A DNA stretch of 64,000 nucleotides from Paenibacillus taihuensis (GTDB lineage Bacteria; Bacillota; Bacilli; Paenibacillales; Paenibacillaceae). This document shows, piece after piece, positions 34,091 through 42,615 of this stretch. Position 1 is the stretch's first letter, and the number at the start of each line of letters is the position of its first letter. A program made the translations under genes and the position numbers. The stretch lies in contig NZ_QTTN01000010.1 of NCBI RefSeq assembly GCF_003386535.1, positions 124,001 through 188,000 on the forward strand, written 5' to 3'. The notes under the pieces are model-generated. The model saw only the letters and a list, made by a program, of their open reading frames with translations, had not been told where the DNA came from and made no database searches.

Positions 34091-34954
34091 CTACAGTCTC
34101 ACTTCAAACTCCGCGCCTTCCACCCATTCACTGCGCTCAAAATCTCTCCCTCTCACGAGCACCCGATCCGCATACACATCGACATAAAAGCCCTGGCTGC
34201 CATCCTTATGCTCATCCTCATCGGTCCATAAGTACGCCGCCGATGCCGCATTGAACATCGCCGGAAGTGTGCCGCCCCCATCGAAATAGGTATGCGGCGC
34301 GCCAAGCTCCCAGTGGGTATGACCCGTAAAAAGGATCGCTTGCCGATGCTTCTTCAGCACGGCCTTCAACTCTTCGTCCTGCGTAACGCCGTACCAGTTC
34401 TGCGCTTCCAATGAACCGGCCACCGTATCTTTGAGCGGCTGATGCAAAAAGATGAACACCGGCTTATCCGTTGCTGCTTCCTCCCCAAGCTTCGCGTCCA
34501 GCCATGTCAGCTGCTCATCCGACAGCGTACAGAATAAGCCGATTCCCTCTTCGGTCCCGAGAAATATAAAATGATATCCGCCGATCCAATGGTCATGATA
34601 CATGCCCGTCATCCCCGTCTGCGAGAGGAAGAGCGGTATGCAGCGCTGCCAATCATCACAGATATCGTGGTTGCCGCTCGTCGCATATAACGGCGGAAGC
34701 CCCGCCTTATTGCGATCCCATATCTGCTTGAACGTCTCGTACTCCTCAAGCTCGCCGTTATCCGTCACATCACCGGCATGCATAATGCCGCAGCTTTCAG
34801 GCGCATGAGCCGCTATATCCTTCAAAGCGCGGTCCAAATTGCGATTATGCTCGTGCTCCATGTCGGTCACAATATGCGTATCCGTAATGACTTGGAACGA
34901 GAGCAACGACTTCTCAGCTCTATTCTCCACTCTATTACCCACTCTATTCTCCAT
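34091..34954 (-). CDS. Calcineurin-like metallophosphoesterase
   Basis: 287 residues with the full metallophosphatase set: QVITDTHI (D-x-H), HAGDVTDNG (GD), TSGNHDIC (GNHD), IFLHQPL and FTGHTHWELG. Cytoplasmic, substrate unknown. ATG 34954 follows GGAGGGG and lies 5 nt after the stop of the SMR gene, so it closes the HAD-SMR-phosphoesterase operon. The N-terminus carries a small repeat (ENRVGNRVENRAE) encoded by repeated AATAGAGTGG units, which looks recent. Confidence 0.88.
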   Translation of the reverse strand: MENRVGNRVENRAEKSLLSFQVITDTHIVTDMEHEHNRNLDRALKDIAAHAPESCGIMHAGDVTDNGELEEYETFKQIWDRNKAGLPPLYATSGNHDICDDWQRCIPLFLSQTGMTGMYHDHWIGGYHFIFLGTEEGIGLFCTLSDEQLTWLDAKLGEEAATDKPVFIFLHQPLKDTVAGSLEAQNWYGVTQDEELKAVLKKHRQAILFTGHTHWELGAPHTYFDGGGTLPAMFNAASAAYLWTDEDEHKDGSQGFYVDVYADRVLVRGRDFERSEWVEGAEFEVRL

Positions 34955-34959
34955 TCTAC

Positions 34960-35286
34960 TTAGTCCCCTCCGCCGCTTGAAACCTTCAGCCCGATAACGC
35001 CGACCAGAATGACGCCGATCCACAGAATCGAAGAAACCGGCAGCCGCTCATGAAAGATAAAATAGCCCGCCAGCGTAATCATCACGATGCCGACACCTGA
35101 CCATACCGCGTACACGACGCTGACCTGCAAATAGCCGAGCGCGAAGTTGATCAGCGTGAAGCTCGCCGCATAGCAGACGAACATGAGCACCGATGGAACT
35201 AATTTCGTGAAGCTTGCCGACAGCTTCATGGAGATCGTTCCGGACAGCTCAAGCGCAATAGCGATCGCTAACAGTATCCAGCCCAT
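34960..35286 (-). CDS. Small multidrug resistance (SMR) family transporter
   Basis: 108 residues with four membrane segments. The membrane-embedded Glu of SMR proteins is seen in LLAIAIALELSGTISMKLS. Family block SVVYAVWSGVGIVMITLAGYFIFHE is present. It exports small cations (quaternary ammonium or guanidinium type) with proton exchange. ATG 35286 starts 7 nt after the HAD gene stop; an upstream in-frame ATG-like start would overlap that gene. The family often works as heterodimers, but only one subunit is here. Confidence 0.9.
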   Translation of the reverse strand: MGWILLAIAIALELSGTISMKLSASFTKLVPSVLMFVCYAASFTLINFALGYLQVSVVYAVWSGVGIVMITLAGYFIFHERLPVSSILWIGVILVGVIGLKVSSGGGD

Positions 35287-35293
35287 CGTCGCC

Positions 35294-36082
35294 TCACTCC
35301 TCTGTATCGTCATGCGCGAACCCTAGCTCTTCATAAGAGAGAATGATGACATCCGCGTCCGGCAGCTTGGATGCCGCAGCTGCCCCGCTCTCTGGAGCGA
35401 TGCCGATCGCAACCGCCGCCCCGGCGAAACGCGCCATGCGCATATCGCCATTCGTATCGCCGATGATTGCCGCGTCTGTTGGCTGAATGTCCAGCTCACT
35501 GCAAGCGAGCAGAGCCATATCCGGGAAAGGCTTGCCCTGGCTGACGAGGTCAGTCCCGATAATCGCGTCGAAATAAGAGGTCAGTCCGAGCCACTCCAGC
35601 TGCTTCACTGCAGCGGCTGTCTCATCGGCAGTCACAACGGCAAGCTTAAGCCCTTGCTCGCGGCAGCGCGCCAGATAAGAGACGACGCCAGGGAGCGCCT
35701 TCGCTGCCCGTGCCGCGTCCAGCTGTCGATCCGCATGCTGTCTGCAATGCAGCACAGCGATCTTCGCCTCCGCCCATGACATGCCGGAGAGATAGCCCTG
35801 CCATGCCAGGACGGCGGTCAGGTCTTCAATCGTACCCATCGCCAGCGGCCCGTTGCGGTCATAATCGACAATCTCGCCGCCCTGATGGCGCGTGCCCCAC
35901 AGCGACGCGATATCCGCGCTTATCGGCGGCAGCCCCCGCTCCGTTAGCTGGTTCGCAAACTCGGCAAGCATATGCTCCGTCCACTTGCCCCATGTATAGA
36001 TGAAATCGATGAGCGTGCCGTCCTTATCGAACAGAATCGCCTTAATCGGATAGCTCACGCCTGCTGCTGTTAAATTCGCCAC
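35294..36082 (-). CDS. HAD-superfamily phosphatase (Gph/PGP-like)
   Basis: 262 residues. Motif I ILFDKDGTLIDF (nucleophile Asp and general-acid Asp), cap helices about 30-110, motif II VVTADET, motif III Lys in GKPFPDMA, motif IV IGDTNGDMRMARFAG. Likely hydrolyses a small phosphomonoester. The GTG start at 36082 has GGAGGG 6 nt upstream. It is the first gene of an operon with the SMR transporter and phosphoesterase, divergent from a GbsR-like regulator. Confidence 0.88.
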   Translation of the reverse strand: MANLTAAGVSYPIKAILFDKDGTLIDFIYTWGKWTEHMLAEFANQLTERGLPPISADIASLWGTRHQGGEIVDYDRNGPLAMGTIEDLTAVLAWQGYLSGMSWAEAKIAVLHCRQHADRQLDAARAAKALPGVVSYLARCREQGLKLAVVTADETAAAVKQLEWLGLTSYFDAIIGTDLVSQGKPFPDMALLACSELDIQPTDAAIIGDTNGDMRMARFAGAAVAIGIAPESGAAAASKLPDADVIILSYEELGFAHDDTEE

Positions 36083-36190
36083 ACATACCCTCCTCTTTTT
36101 CCCTAACTATAAGCGAAGGAGCGCTGAACGTTCAATATATTTTTAATGAAACGGGATTATTGCACTAAATTATGCTAATATCAATATATA

Positions 36191-36206
36191 TTCAATAATT
36201 ATTGAA
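36191..36206. promoter_or_regulatory. Palindromic operator candidate, HAD/gbsR intergenic region
   Basis: Perfect 16-bp palindrome TTCAATAATTATTGAA, 30 bp before the gbsR-like start, with a further half-site TTCAATATAT at 36131. Its position between divergent genes fits autoregulation by the GbsR-like protein. Confidence 0.5.
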
Positions 36207-36236
36207 CGATATGAAGGATTGCGAGGAAAGAACGCG

Positions 36237-36797
36237 ATGAAAAAATCAATATCGGGCAAAATGAAGGAGCCCTCCTCCGCGCGCGAGGAAATCCGCGTGA
36301 AGGTCATCGATGCCATCGCTCAGACGATGGACTTATATGGCGTTAATTATTCATTCGGTCAATTATATGGCATCCTCTTCTTCGAGGACCGGCCGATGAC
36401 GCTGGAAGAAATGCAAACGAGCATGAACATGAGCAAGAGCAACATGAGCTATGCCGTTCGCTCGCTGACCGATTCCAAGATGGTCTCCAAACTCGATGAG
36501 AAAGCGGGCCGCCAAGACTTGTATGCGGCGGAGACCGACTTCTTCAAAGCATTCCAGCTGTTCTTCGCCTCCAAGCTGCAGCGGGAGATTGATGTAATGA
36601 CAGCCGCGATAAAGCCGGTCATTGAGCCGCTGTCCGAGACGATCCTCGCGCTGGAAACGAGCGAAGAGGAACGGAAGCTGTGCTTGCAGGACTTGCATAA
36701 GCTTCGTCATGCGGTCCGTTATTACGAGTGGCTGCAGCAGTTCGTGGATAAGCTGGAGGACGGGCAGTTTTTTGAAGGACAACAAATAGGGGACTAA
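36237..36797 (+). CDS. GbsR/MarR-type transcriptional regulator
   Basis: 186 residues. Winged-helix DNA-binding domain of the GbsR group: YSFGQLYGILFFEDRPMTLEE followed by MNMSKSNMSYAVRSLTDSKMV, then a long helical C-terminal half. Relatives control choline/glycine betaine genes, but here the neighbours are a HAD phosphatase and an SMR pump, so the effector is unknown. ATG 36237 has GAGGAAAG upstream. The stop codon is inside the terminator stem. Confidence 0.85.
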   Translation: MKKSISGKMKEPSSAREEIRVKVIDAIAQTMDLYGVNYSFGQLYGILFFEDRPMTLEEMQTSMNMSKSNMSYAVRSLTDSKMVSKLDEKAGRQDLYAAETDFFKAFQLFFASKLQREIDVMTAAIKPVIEPLSETILALETSEEERKLCLQDLHKLRHAVRYYEWLQQFVDKLEDGQFFEGQQIGD

Positions 36798-36829
36798 CTG
36801 TACGAAACGTACGTTAGTCCCCGCTTTTT
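36790..36829 (+). terminator. Terminator overlapping the gbsR stop codon
   Basis: 15-bp near-perfect stem GGGGACTAACTGTACG / CGTACGTTAGTCCCC with loop AAA, then GCTTTTTG. Confidence 0.9.
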
Positions 36830-36840
36830 GCCGCCGTATA

Positions 36841-37629
36841 TTAGTAGCCCATTTTCCGCTCAAAAGCCTGCGCATCCATCTCGCCTTTGATGAAGAGTCG
36901 CTTCAGAAGATACGGATTCTGCGAAGATGTCGTCATGCCGTCATCGAACGTGAATGCATACGTATAGCCGCTTTCAGCCACAATATTGACTGTCTCTGCA
37001 CTGCGCAGTCCGTACGGATACGCGATTACATTGGCAGGCACCGGCAGATGCTTCTCCAGATCCTGCTTGGAGCCGGCAATTTCTTCACGCTGTTCCTTCG
37101 TCCCATGAAGCGGCAGATAAGGATGTGTCCGCGTATGCGACATGATATCCCACCCCGCACGGTACAGCTCCCCCGCTTCGCTCCAGTTCATGTAACTGCT
37201 CCCGCCAACCCAGCTTGTAACGAGGAACTCCGTTGCCGTAAATCCATATTCGCTAAGGATCGGATATGCATTCGTGTAGTTGTCGCGATAGCCGTCATCG
37301 AACGTGATGAGCACCATCCGGCCGTCATTTTGCAGCTTGCCCTTCATGAGTTCGTCGAATTGCTCCAAGCTGATGCTTCGATAGCCATGATCATGAAGCG
37401 ACTTCATCTGTGCCTTGAACTCACTCGTGCCGACGATGTACTCGCCCTTCTTCGCATCCGAGATCGAATGGTAGCACAGCACCGGAATTTGCACCTCGCT
37501 CGTGGGGCTTGACGCAGCAACGGCAACCGCCTTCTTGAAGGCGAGCAGCTGATCGACGGTTATCGTAAGCGAAGCCACCATAAACAGCCCGATTGCGATT
37601 ATGAAGTAAAGTTTGGTTCTACGTATCAT
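36841..37629 (-). CDS. Polysaccharide deacetylase, membrane-anchored
   Basis: NodB-type metal-dependent deacetylase acting on peptidoglycan or another N-acetylated glycan, 262 residues. N-terminal signal anchor (LYFIIAIGLFMVASLTITV), then IPVLCYHSIS, catalytic LITFDDGYRDNYTNAYPIL (base Asp and metal Asp), metal His pair in MSHTRTHPYLP and VIAYPYGLRSA. ATG 37629 has GAGGGGAATAGGGC upstream. Stand-alone gene convergent with gbsR. Confidence 0.9.
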   Translation of the reverse strand: MIRRTKLYFIIAIGLFMVASLTITVDQLLAFKKAVAVAASSPTSEVQIPVLCYHSISDAKKGEYIVGTSEFKAQMKSLHDHGYRSISLEQFDELMKGKLQNDGRMVLITFDDGYRDNYTNAYPILSEYGFTATEFLVTSWVGGSSYMNWSEAGELYRAGWDIMSHTRTHPYLPLHGTKEQREEIAGSKQDLEKHLPVPANVIAYPYGLRSAETVNIVAESGYTYAFTFDDGMTTSSQNPYLLKRLFIKGEMDAQAFERKMGY

Positions 37630-37719
37630 GCCCTATTCCCCTCAATCACCATACGAAATCATATTAAACATAACAAAACCATACTATTTATAAAACAAAC
37701 CATTCAAAATGATAGTCGT

Positions 37720-37738
37720 CTATGTTACGATAACATAG
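37720..37738. promoter_or_regulatory. Inverted repeat operator upstream of modA
   Basis: CTATGTTA CGA TAACATAG, perfect 8-bp arms with a 3-nt spacer, ending 32 bp before the modA start. A possible target of the adjacent HTH-PBP regulator or another molybdate-responsive factor. Confidence 0.6.
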
Positions 37739-37770
37739 TTTACTAGAATCGAATGGAGTGAACTTTTTTA

Positions 37771-38544
37771 ATGAAAAGCCCCGCTCTTGTTATCCTTGTT
37801 CCTGCCGTCGTTTGTTTCCTCATGGCGCTATCTGCGTGCCAGCTCTCTGCCTCTTCCAAGAAAGTCCAGCTTACCATCTCCGCTGCCGCCAGCTTGAAAG
37901 ATAGTCTTACTGCGATTAAAAGCAGCTATGAAATAAGCCATCCGAACATTGACTTGAGGTTCAACTTCGGCGCATCCGGTACGCTGCAGAAGCAGCTTGA
38001 GCAAGGCGCGCCTGCCGATCTGTTCATCTCCGCAGGCAGCAAACAGATGGATGCTCTCGTGGATGAGAAATTAATAAGCAAGCATGCAACTCTGCTGTAT
38101 AATGATCTCGTCATGGTTGTCCCAACTGCTTCGGGAAGCACATTGACGTCTATCGATCAGTTATCCAGTTCAGCGGTTAAAGCGATCGCAATCGGCGAGC
38201 CGGAGTCTGTCCCAGCCGGCCAATACGCGAAAGATACGCTTAGCGCGTTGAACCTATGGGATGCGGTTAGCTCCAAGTTGGTCTATGCCAAAGATGTGCG
38301 ACAGGTGCTCACCTATGTGGAAACCGGCAATACCGAAGCTGGCTTTGTGTACAAGACGGACGCCCTCACTTCGATGAACGCGAAAATCACCATCACGGTA
38401 AGCCCGGATTTGCATAAGCCAATCGTCTATCCGGCAGGCATCGTAGCAGAAACGAAGCACTCGAAGGAAGCTGCTGATTTCTACTCGTACCTGCAGTCCA
38501 GCGCTGCAGATGCTGTTTTCACCAAATACGGCTTTAAACTGTAA
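37771..38544 (+). CDS. modA: Molybdate ABC transporter substrate-binding lipoprotein ModA
   Basis: 257 residues. Signal peptide with lipobox LSAC (Cys about 23), then the ModA fold: LTISAAASLKDSLTAI, NFGASGTLQKQLEQGAPADLFISAG, NDLVMVVP and the conserved DVRQVLTYVETGNTEAGFVYKTDA. Binds molybdate (or tungstate) for the permease encoded 45 bp downstream. GGAG lies 12 nt before the ATG. An inverted-repeat operator precedes it. Confidence 0.93.
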   Translation: MKSPALVILVPAVVCFLMALSACQLSASSKKVQLTISAAASLKDSLTAIKSSYEISHPNIDLRFNFGASGTLQKQLEQGAPADLFISAGSKQMDALVDEKLISKHATLLYNDLVMVVPTASGSTLTSIDQLSSSAVKAIAIGEPESVPAGQYAKDTLSALNLWDAVSSKLVYAKDVRQVLTYVETGNTEAGFVYKTDALTSMNAKITITVSPDLHKPIVYPAGIVAETKHSKEAADFYSYLQSSAADAVFTKYGFKL

Positions 38545-38589
38545 TTGCAACTTTAGCTGCAAGAAGTCTATCTCCTAGGATGATGATTC

Positions 38590-39252
38590 ATGGACTGGCC
38601 TACATTTCTTGAACCGATCAAGCTATCGATTCAAATTTCGCTCATTGCGAGTATAATCATGCTGCTCCTCGCCTCCATCATTGCATGGCGGATGGCGAAA
38701 GCCCGGTTCATCGGCAGGAGCGTTCTCGATGCGCTGTTCATGCTCCCGCTTGTGCTGCCGCCAACGGTTATCGGCTTCTTGCTGCTCGTTGCGCTTGGGC
38801 GCAGAAGCTGGCTCGGGAAGCTGTATGAAGCGCTGTTCGGCGGACCGATTATTTTCACATGGGAGTCCGCTGTTGTCGCAGCAGTCGTCGTCGCTTTCCC
38901 GCTTGCTTATCGTACAATGAAAGCCGGCTTCGAGGGAATAGACCCATCGCTGGAAAATGCGGCAAGAGTTTACGGCGCTTCGGAGTGGCAGGTGTTCCGG
39001 CACATTACGTTCCCGCTCGCCTTCCGCTCGGTCACGACGGGCTACATTCTCGGCTTTGCCCGGGGGCTCGGCGAATTCGGCGCTACGCTGATGATTGCGG
39101 GCAACATCCCCGGCCGGACGCAGACGATTCCGACGGCGATCTATGTCGCGATGGATGGCGGAAGCATGAAGCTCGCATGGGCTTGGGCCGGTTCCATGAT
39201 GGCGCTGTCGTTCATCATGATGCTTATCGTGAATCGTATGGCCAAAGATTGA
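38590..39252 (+). CDS. modB: Molybdate ABC transporter permease ModB
   Basis: 220 residues, about five membrane segments. ModB blocks: LPLVLPPTVIGFLLLVALGRRSWLG, the ATPase-contact loop DPSLENAARVYGASEWQVF and the diagnostic GFARGLGEFGATLMIAGNIPGRTQT. It needs a ModC ATPase, yet none follows: a terminator lies 22 nt downstream. The ATPase must come from elsewhere. Confidence 0.93.
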   Translation: MDWPTFLEPIKLSIQISLIASIIMLLLASIIAWRMAKARFIGRSVLDALFMLPLVLPPTVIGFLLLVALGRRSWLGKLYEALFGGPIIFTWESAVVAAVVVAFPLAYRTMKAGFEGIDPSLENAARVYGASEWQVFRHITFPLAFRSVTTGYILGFARGLGEFGATLMIAGNIPGRTQTIPTAIYVAMDGGSMKLAWAWAGSMMALSFIMMLIVNRMAKD

Positions 39253-39273
39253 ATGGATATGATTCGATATGCA

Positions 39274-39323
39274 AAATGCCCTTCGTGCGGCGCGTTCATG
39301 AGCGCTGATTGCGAAGGGCATTT
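39274..39323. terminator. Bidirectional terminator between modB and the HTH-PBP gene
   Basis: 12-bp stem AAATGCCCTTCG / CGAAGGGCATTT with a 26-nt loop. A/T-rich flanks occur on both sides. Confidence 0.75.
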
Positions 39324-39337
39324 CTGTTATAGGTGAG

Positions 39338-40324
39338 TTACGTGTCCAGCAATATGCTGCCTGTGTCGGACAGGTCGTAGCCTTGAATCGTCCGCAGCTC
39401 GTTCTTGAAGGCGTCCGACTGGATAATGTGCAGCACCGTCTCGATCCACTTCATATTGTCCGGTCGCTTCAGCATGACGAGATCGTAACGCTCCGCGATG
39501 AGCGGAATGAAGTCGATGCCGCCGACGATGTTCGCCGCCTTCTGGAAGCCGATGCCGACATCGGCTTCGCCCGCGGCGATCCGGCCAGCGACGGCGAGAT
39601 GGCTGTGCTCGACATCGACGTAGCCGAGCAGGCTGCCGGCCGTAATGCCGTGCAGGCGCAGCTGCTCATCGAGCAATACACGTGCGCCCGAGCCTTGCTC
39701 GCGGTTCACCAGCTTCAGCCCCGGCTGGCGCAGATCGTCCCAGCCATGCAGCTGCTTCGGGTTGCCCTGCCGCACATAGAAGCCGGCGGACCGCGTCAGC
39801 AGATGGACGACGGCGATCGGCAGGCCGACCAGCAGCCGCTTGATGTACGGCAGGTTGTACGTATTCGAATCGCCGTCGAGCAGATGCGTGCTGACGATAT
39901 CGGATTCGCCCTTGTACATGGAGATCAGGCTGTCCATGCTGCCGACGAACGAACGGAGCGGGCGCACGCCCGGCTGCTGCTTCTCGATATGCTTGCTCAG
40001 GATGTCGAGGCTGATATCGTGGCCGGTGATGACGAGCGGGCGCTCTGTTGATACAGCCCCGGCTCCGGCTCCGTGCAGATGCTGGAGCATCGGAGTGGCC
40101 GCTGCCCGCTCCTGCTGCAGTTGCTGCTGTTGCATTGGCGACGTTGCTTGAATGCCTCGCGCGCGCAGCTTATAGGCTTCAATATCCGATGCGTCGACGC
40201 GGATTTGTTTGCCGACACGGTACGAGGGCAGCTCGCCCTTTTTGATGAGATCGTATACAGTAAGCTTGGATATTTTCAATAACTTCGCTATTTCTTCGGT
40301 CGTATAAGACGTATCGCTAGTCAT
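39338..40324 (-). CDS. HTH plus periplasmic-binding-protein-like domain regulator
   Basis: 328 residues. N-terminal excisionase/MerR-type helix-turn-helix (YTTEEIAKLLKISKLTVYDL ... YRVGKQIRVDASDIEAY), a Gln-rich linker (QQQQLQQE), and a ModA-like PBP domain about 100-328 (RPLVITGHDISLDIL ... GEADVGIGFQKAA). Proteins of this build are thought to sense molybdate or a similar oxyanion. Convergent with modAB. I chose ATG 40324 with AGAGG 5 nt upstream; GTG 40330 is an alternative. Confidence 0.87.
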   Translation of the reverse strand: MTSDTSYTTEEIAKLLKISKLTVYDLIKKGELPSYRVGKQIRVDASDIEAYKLRARGIQATSPMQQQQLQQERAAATPMLQHLHGAGAGAVSTERPLVITGHDISLDILSKHIEKQQPGVRPLRSFVGSMDSLISMYKGESDIVSTHLLDGDSNTYNLPYIKRLLVGLPIAVVHLLTRSAGFYVRQGNPKQLHGWDDLRQPGLKLVNREQGSGARVLLDEQLRLHGITAGSLLGYVDVEHSHLAVAGRIAAGEADVGIGFQKAANIVGGIDFIPLIAERYDLVMLKRPDNMKWIETVLHIIQSDAFKNELRTIQGYDLSDTGSILLDT

Positions 40325-40477
40325 GGACACCTCTCGCGTCAGTTCTAAGTAAGTTGCTTGTTCCCTCCATTATAGCAGAGCGAATTTGATTAAAGCACGG
40401 CTTGCCCTTTTGTTTTCCAAAATGATACGCTCCGTTCCTCCTTGTCTCCTCGCACGCAATGATAGTATGATGGTACA

Positions 40478-40519
40478 GCACTTACAGGCACTATAGGCAC
40501 TATAGGCACTTACGGGCAT
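40478..40519. repeat. Short tandem repeats upstream of the MFS gene
   Basis: Four 9-10 bp units: GCACTTACAG, GCACTATAG, GCACTATAG, GCACTTACGG. They lie 40 bp before the MFS start in its probable promoter/leader. Confidence 0.8.
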
Positions 40520-40559
40520 TTGGCTCTTGAGCATCATCAACCAGAAGGATAGGGCACCT

Positions 40560-41843
40560 ATGAAAATCAAAGATTGGGATTTAAATTTGAAAATCCGCCT
40601 CGGCGGCGAAGCGGCGTTCAACGTCATCTTCTGGACGTTCTTTCCGTTTTTATCGATCTACTTCTCCGAGCAATTCGGCAAAGGCTGGACCGGCACGCTG
40701 CTCGTGCTGTCGCAGCTATTGAGCGTATGCGCGAACCTGCTTGGCGGCTACTGCGCCGATAAGTTCGGCCGCAAGCGGATGATGGTTCTCGCCGCATTCG
40801 GACAAGCATTAGGCTACGGCCTCTTCTCGCTCGCGGCATCGCCGCTCTTGTCGATGCCGGCGCTCGGCTTCATCGGCTTCTCGGCGGCAAGCTTCTGCGG
40901 CGCGATCTATTGGCCGTCCAGCCAGGCAATGGTCTCCGACGTCGTTGATGAGAAGCATCAAGCGAGCGTCTTCGCGATCTTCTACACCGCGGCCAACGTC
41001 GCGGTTGTTATCGGGCCGCTGATCGGCTCGCTCACGTATACGGAGAATCCGTATCCCGTACTGGCAGCGGCGGCGGTTATCTGCGCAACCCTCGCGCTCG
41101 TCATGAACGCGAGATTACAGGAGACGCGCCCTGCGAAAGTGGCTGAGCGCATGCGGGCGAAGGATGGCCAGCCGTGGTACCGCGCGATTGGCGCGCAGCT
41201 GGGCGATTACCGCGTCATCGCGACGGACCGCGTCTTCCTGCTCTTCACCATCGCAGGCATCCTGCTGTCGCAAACGTTCATGCAGCTCGACCTGCTGTTC
41301 CCGGTCTTCCTGAAAGAAACGGTGCAGCTGTCGACGTTCTTCTCCTTCGGCGACTGGGATCTGCAAGTAACCGGCCAGCAGCTATTCGGCATCATCGTCT
41401 CGGAGAACGGCCTGTTCGTCGCCCTGTTTACGGTTGTGATCACGAAATGGATGACAAGCTTCCGCGACCGCTACGTCTTCATTGGCGGCGCAGTGTTGTA
41501 CGCAGTCGGCATCTACATGTTCGGCCTCATGTCCTCGATCTGGGGCTTCACGCTGGCGATTGCCGTCTTCACCGTTGCCGAGCTGATGTCCGCCGGTCCG
41601 CAGCAAGCATTCGTCTCGCGGATGGCGCCAGAGCATATGCGCGGGCAATATTTTGCCGCTGCGAGCCTTCGCTACACGGTCGGCCGCACCATTGCGCCGC
41701 TGACCATCCCGCTCACCACCTGGATCGGCTTCCCCTGGACGTTCGGCCTGCTGGCTTTGCTCGCGATCGCATCCGCATTCATTTACAACGTCATGTTCAA
41801 TCGCTTCGACCGGCAAGCTGCGCCGATTAATGAGGCCGCTTAG
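40560..41843 (+). CDS. MFS transporter (drug-efflux-like)
   Basis: 427 residues with 12 predicted membrane segments. MFS motif A in the loop after segment 2: GGYCADKFGRKRMM. Segment 5 region has AANVAVVIGPLIGSLTY as in antiporters. The substrate is unknown. ATG 40560 has GAAGGA 11 nt upstream. The leader carries short tandem repeats. It is closed by a strong bidirectional terminator. Confidence 0.87.
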   Translation: MKIKDWDLNLKIRLGGEAAFNVIFWTFFPFLSIYFSEQFGKGWTGTLLVLSQLLSVCANLLGGYCADKFGRKRMMVLAAFGQALGYGLFSLAASPLLSMPALGFIGFSAASFCGAIYWPSSQAMVSDVVDEKHQASVFAIFYTAANVAVVIGPLIGSLTYTENPYPVLAAAAVICATLALVMNARLQETRPAKVAERMRAKDGQPWYRAIGAQLGDYRVIATDRVFLLFTIAGILLSQTFMQLDLLFPVFLKETVQLSTFFSFGDWDLQVTGQQLFGIIVSENGLFVALFTVVITKWMTSFRDRYVFIGGAVLYAVGIYMFGLMSSIWGFTLAIAVFTVAELMSAGPQQAFVSRMAPEHMRGQYFAAASLRYTVGRTIAPLTIPLTTWIGFPWTFGLLALLAIASAFIYNVMFNRFDRQAAPINEAA

Positions 41844-41872
41844 GCAACCAGCAATAATCGAGGCTGCAACAC

Positions 41873-41904
41873 AAAAACCCCACAACCAAGGTTGTGGGGT
41901 TTTT
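41873..41904. terminator. Bidirectional terminator between the MFS and RhaM-like genes
   Basis: AAAAACCCCACAAC / GTTGTGGGGTTTTT, loop CAAG. T-runs on both strands serve the two convergent genes. Confidence 0.93.
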
Positions 41905-41949
41905 GCATCCTCCTATATGACCGAGATTTCGCTCATTCACTCGGCAAGC

Positions 41950-42615
41950 TCAAAGTGAAAAGAACTCCTCCATCACGCACCACAACCGCTCCGCTTCTAC
42001 CATCTCGGTCCACGGCTCGAAATGCGGCTCCATCGCCTCGCCCCAATCCGGGGGCGAATTGGTAGTCGTAAGCTGCCCGACGCGGGGCTGCTCAACGATC
42101 GACGGAAGCTCGTTATACGAGAAAATATATTGGTCGAAGCTGCCGATCATGTAATACTTGCTGAACAGCCGCGGCTTCTCCTCTTGCAGCTGGTAGTGCA
42201 GGAAGACGTAGCTGCTGTACATCTCCGGTTTCAGCCGCGCCAAGCTGCCGATGCGTTGCTCCGCTCTGTACCCCGAGTGCCGCCAAGGCACCTCATCTAC
42301 ATTCGGCCAATCGTCGTGGAAGATATCATTCATGCGCAGCTCATACGTCCCCGCTTCGCCATCAAGAGAAGGCCAAGCCTGCAGCAGCGGAGTCAGCATC
42401 TCTGCGTCCGTCCAGATACTGTCGATCTGCTTCGCTGATTCCAAATACGTGAACAGATAGTTGCCTTCACGGAACACGCTGCACACAATCGCGCCCCGCT
42501 CCCTCAGATTGCTCTGCAGCTGCTCCTGCTGCGCCGCCAATTGCTCCACGAACGCCTCTTCCATACCTGGCTTTATTGCAGATACCCACATGAACCGCTC
42601 GATAGCTTCCCTCAT
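41950..42615 (-). CDS. RhaM-like protein (L-rhamnose mutarotase-like), unknown role
   Basis: 221 residues, about twice a normal L-rhamnose mutarotase. The first half starts MREAIERFMWVSAIKPGMEEAF and carries RERGAIVCSVFREGNYLFTYLE, as expected of the dimeric alpha/beta barrel fold; the second half (SYVFLHYQLQEEKP ... SFDQYIFSYNELP) looks like a second copy. The gene overlaps the 662-residue protein gene by ATGA, so translation is coupled. It probably handles sugar or sugar-acid anomers for the cluster; inferred only from fold and context. Confidence 0.65.
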   Translation of the reverse strand: MREAIERFMWVSAIKPGMEEAFVEQLAAQQEQLQSNLRERGAIVCSVFREGNYLFTYLESAKQIDSIWTDAEMLTPLLQAWPSLDGEAGTYELRMNDIFHDDWPNVDEVPWRHSGYRAEQRIGSLARLKPEMYSSYVFLHYQLQEEKPRLFSKYYMIGSFDQYIFSYNELPSIVEQPRVGQLTTTNSPPDWGEAMEPHFEPWTEMVEAERLWCVMEEFFSL

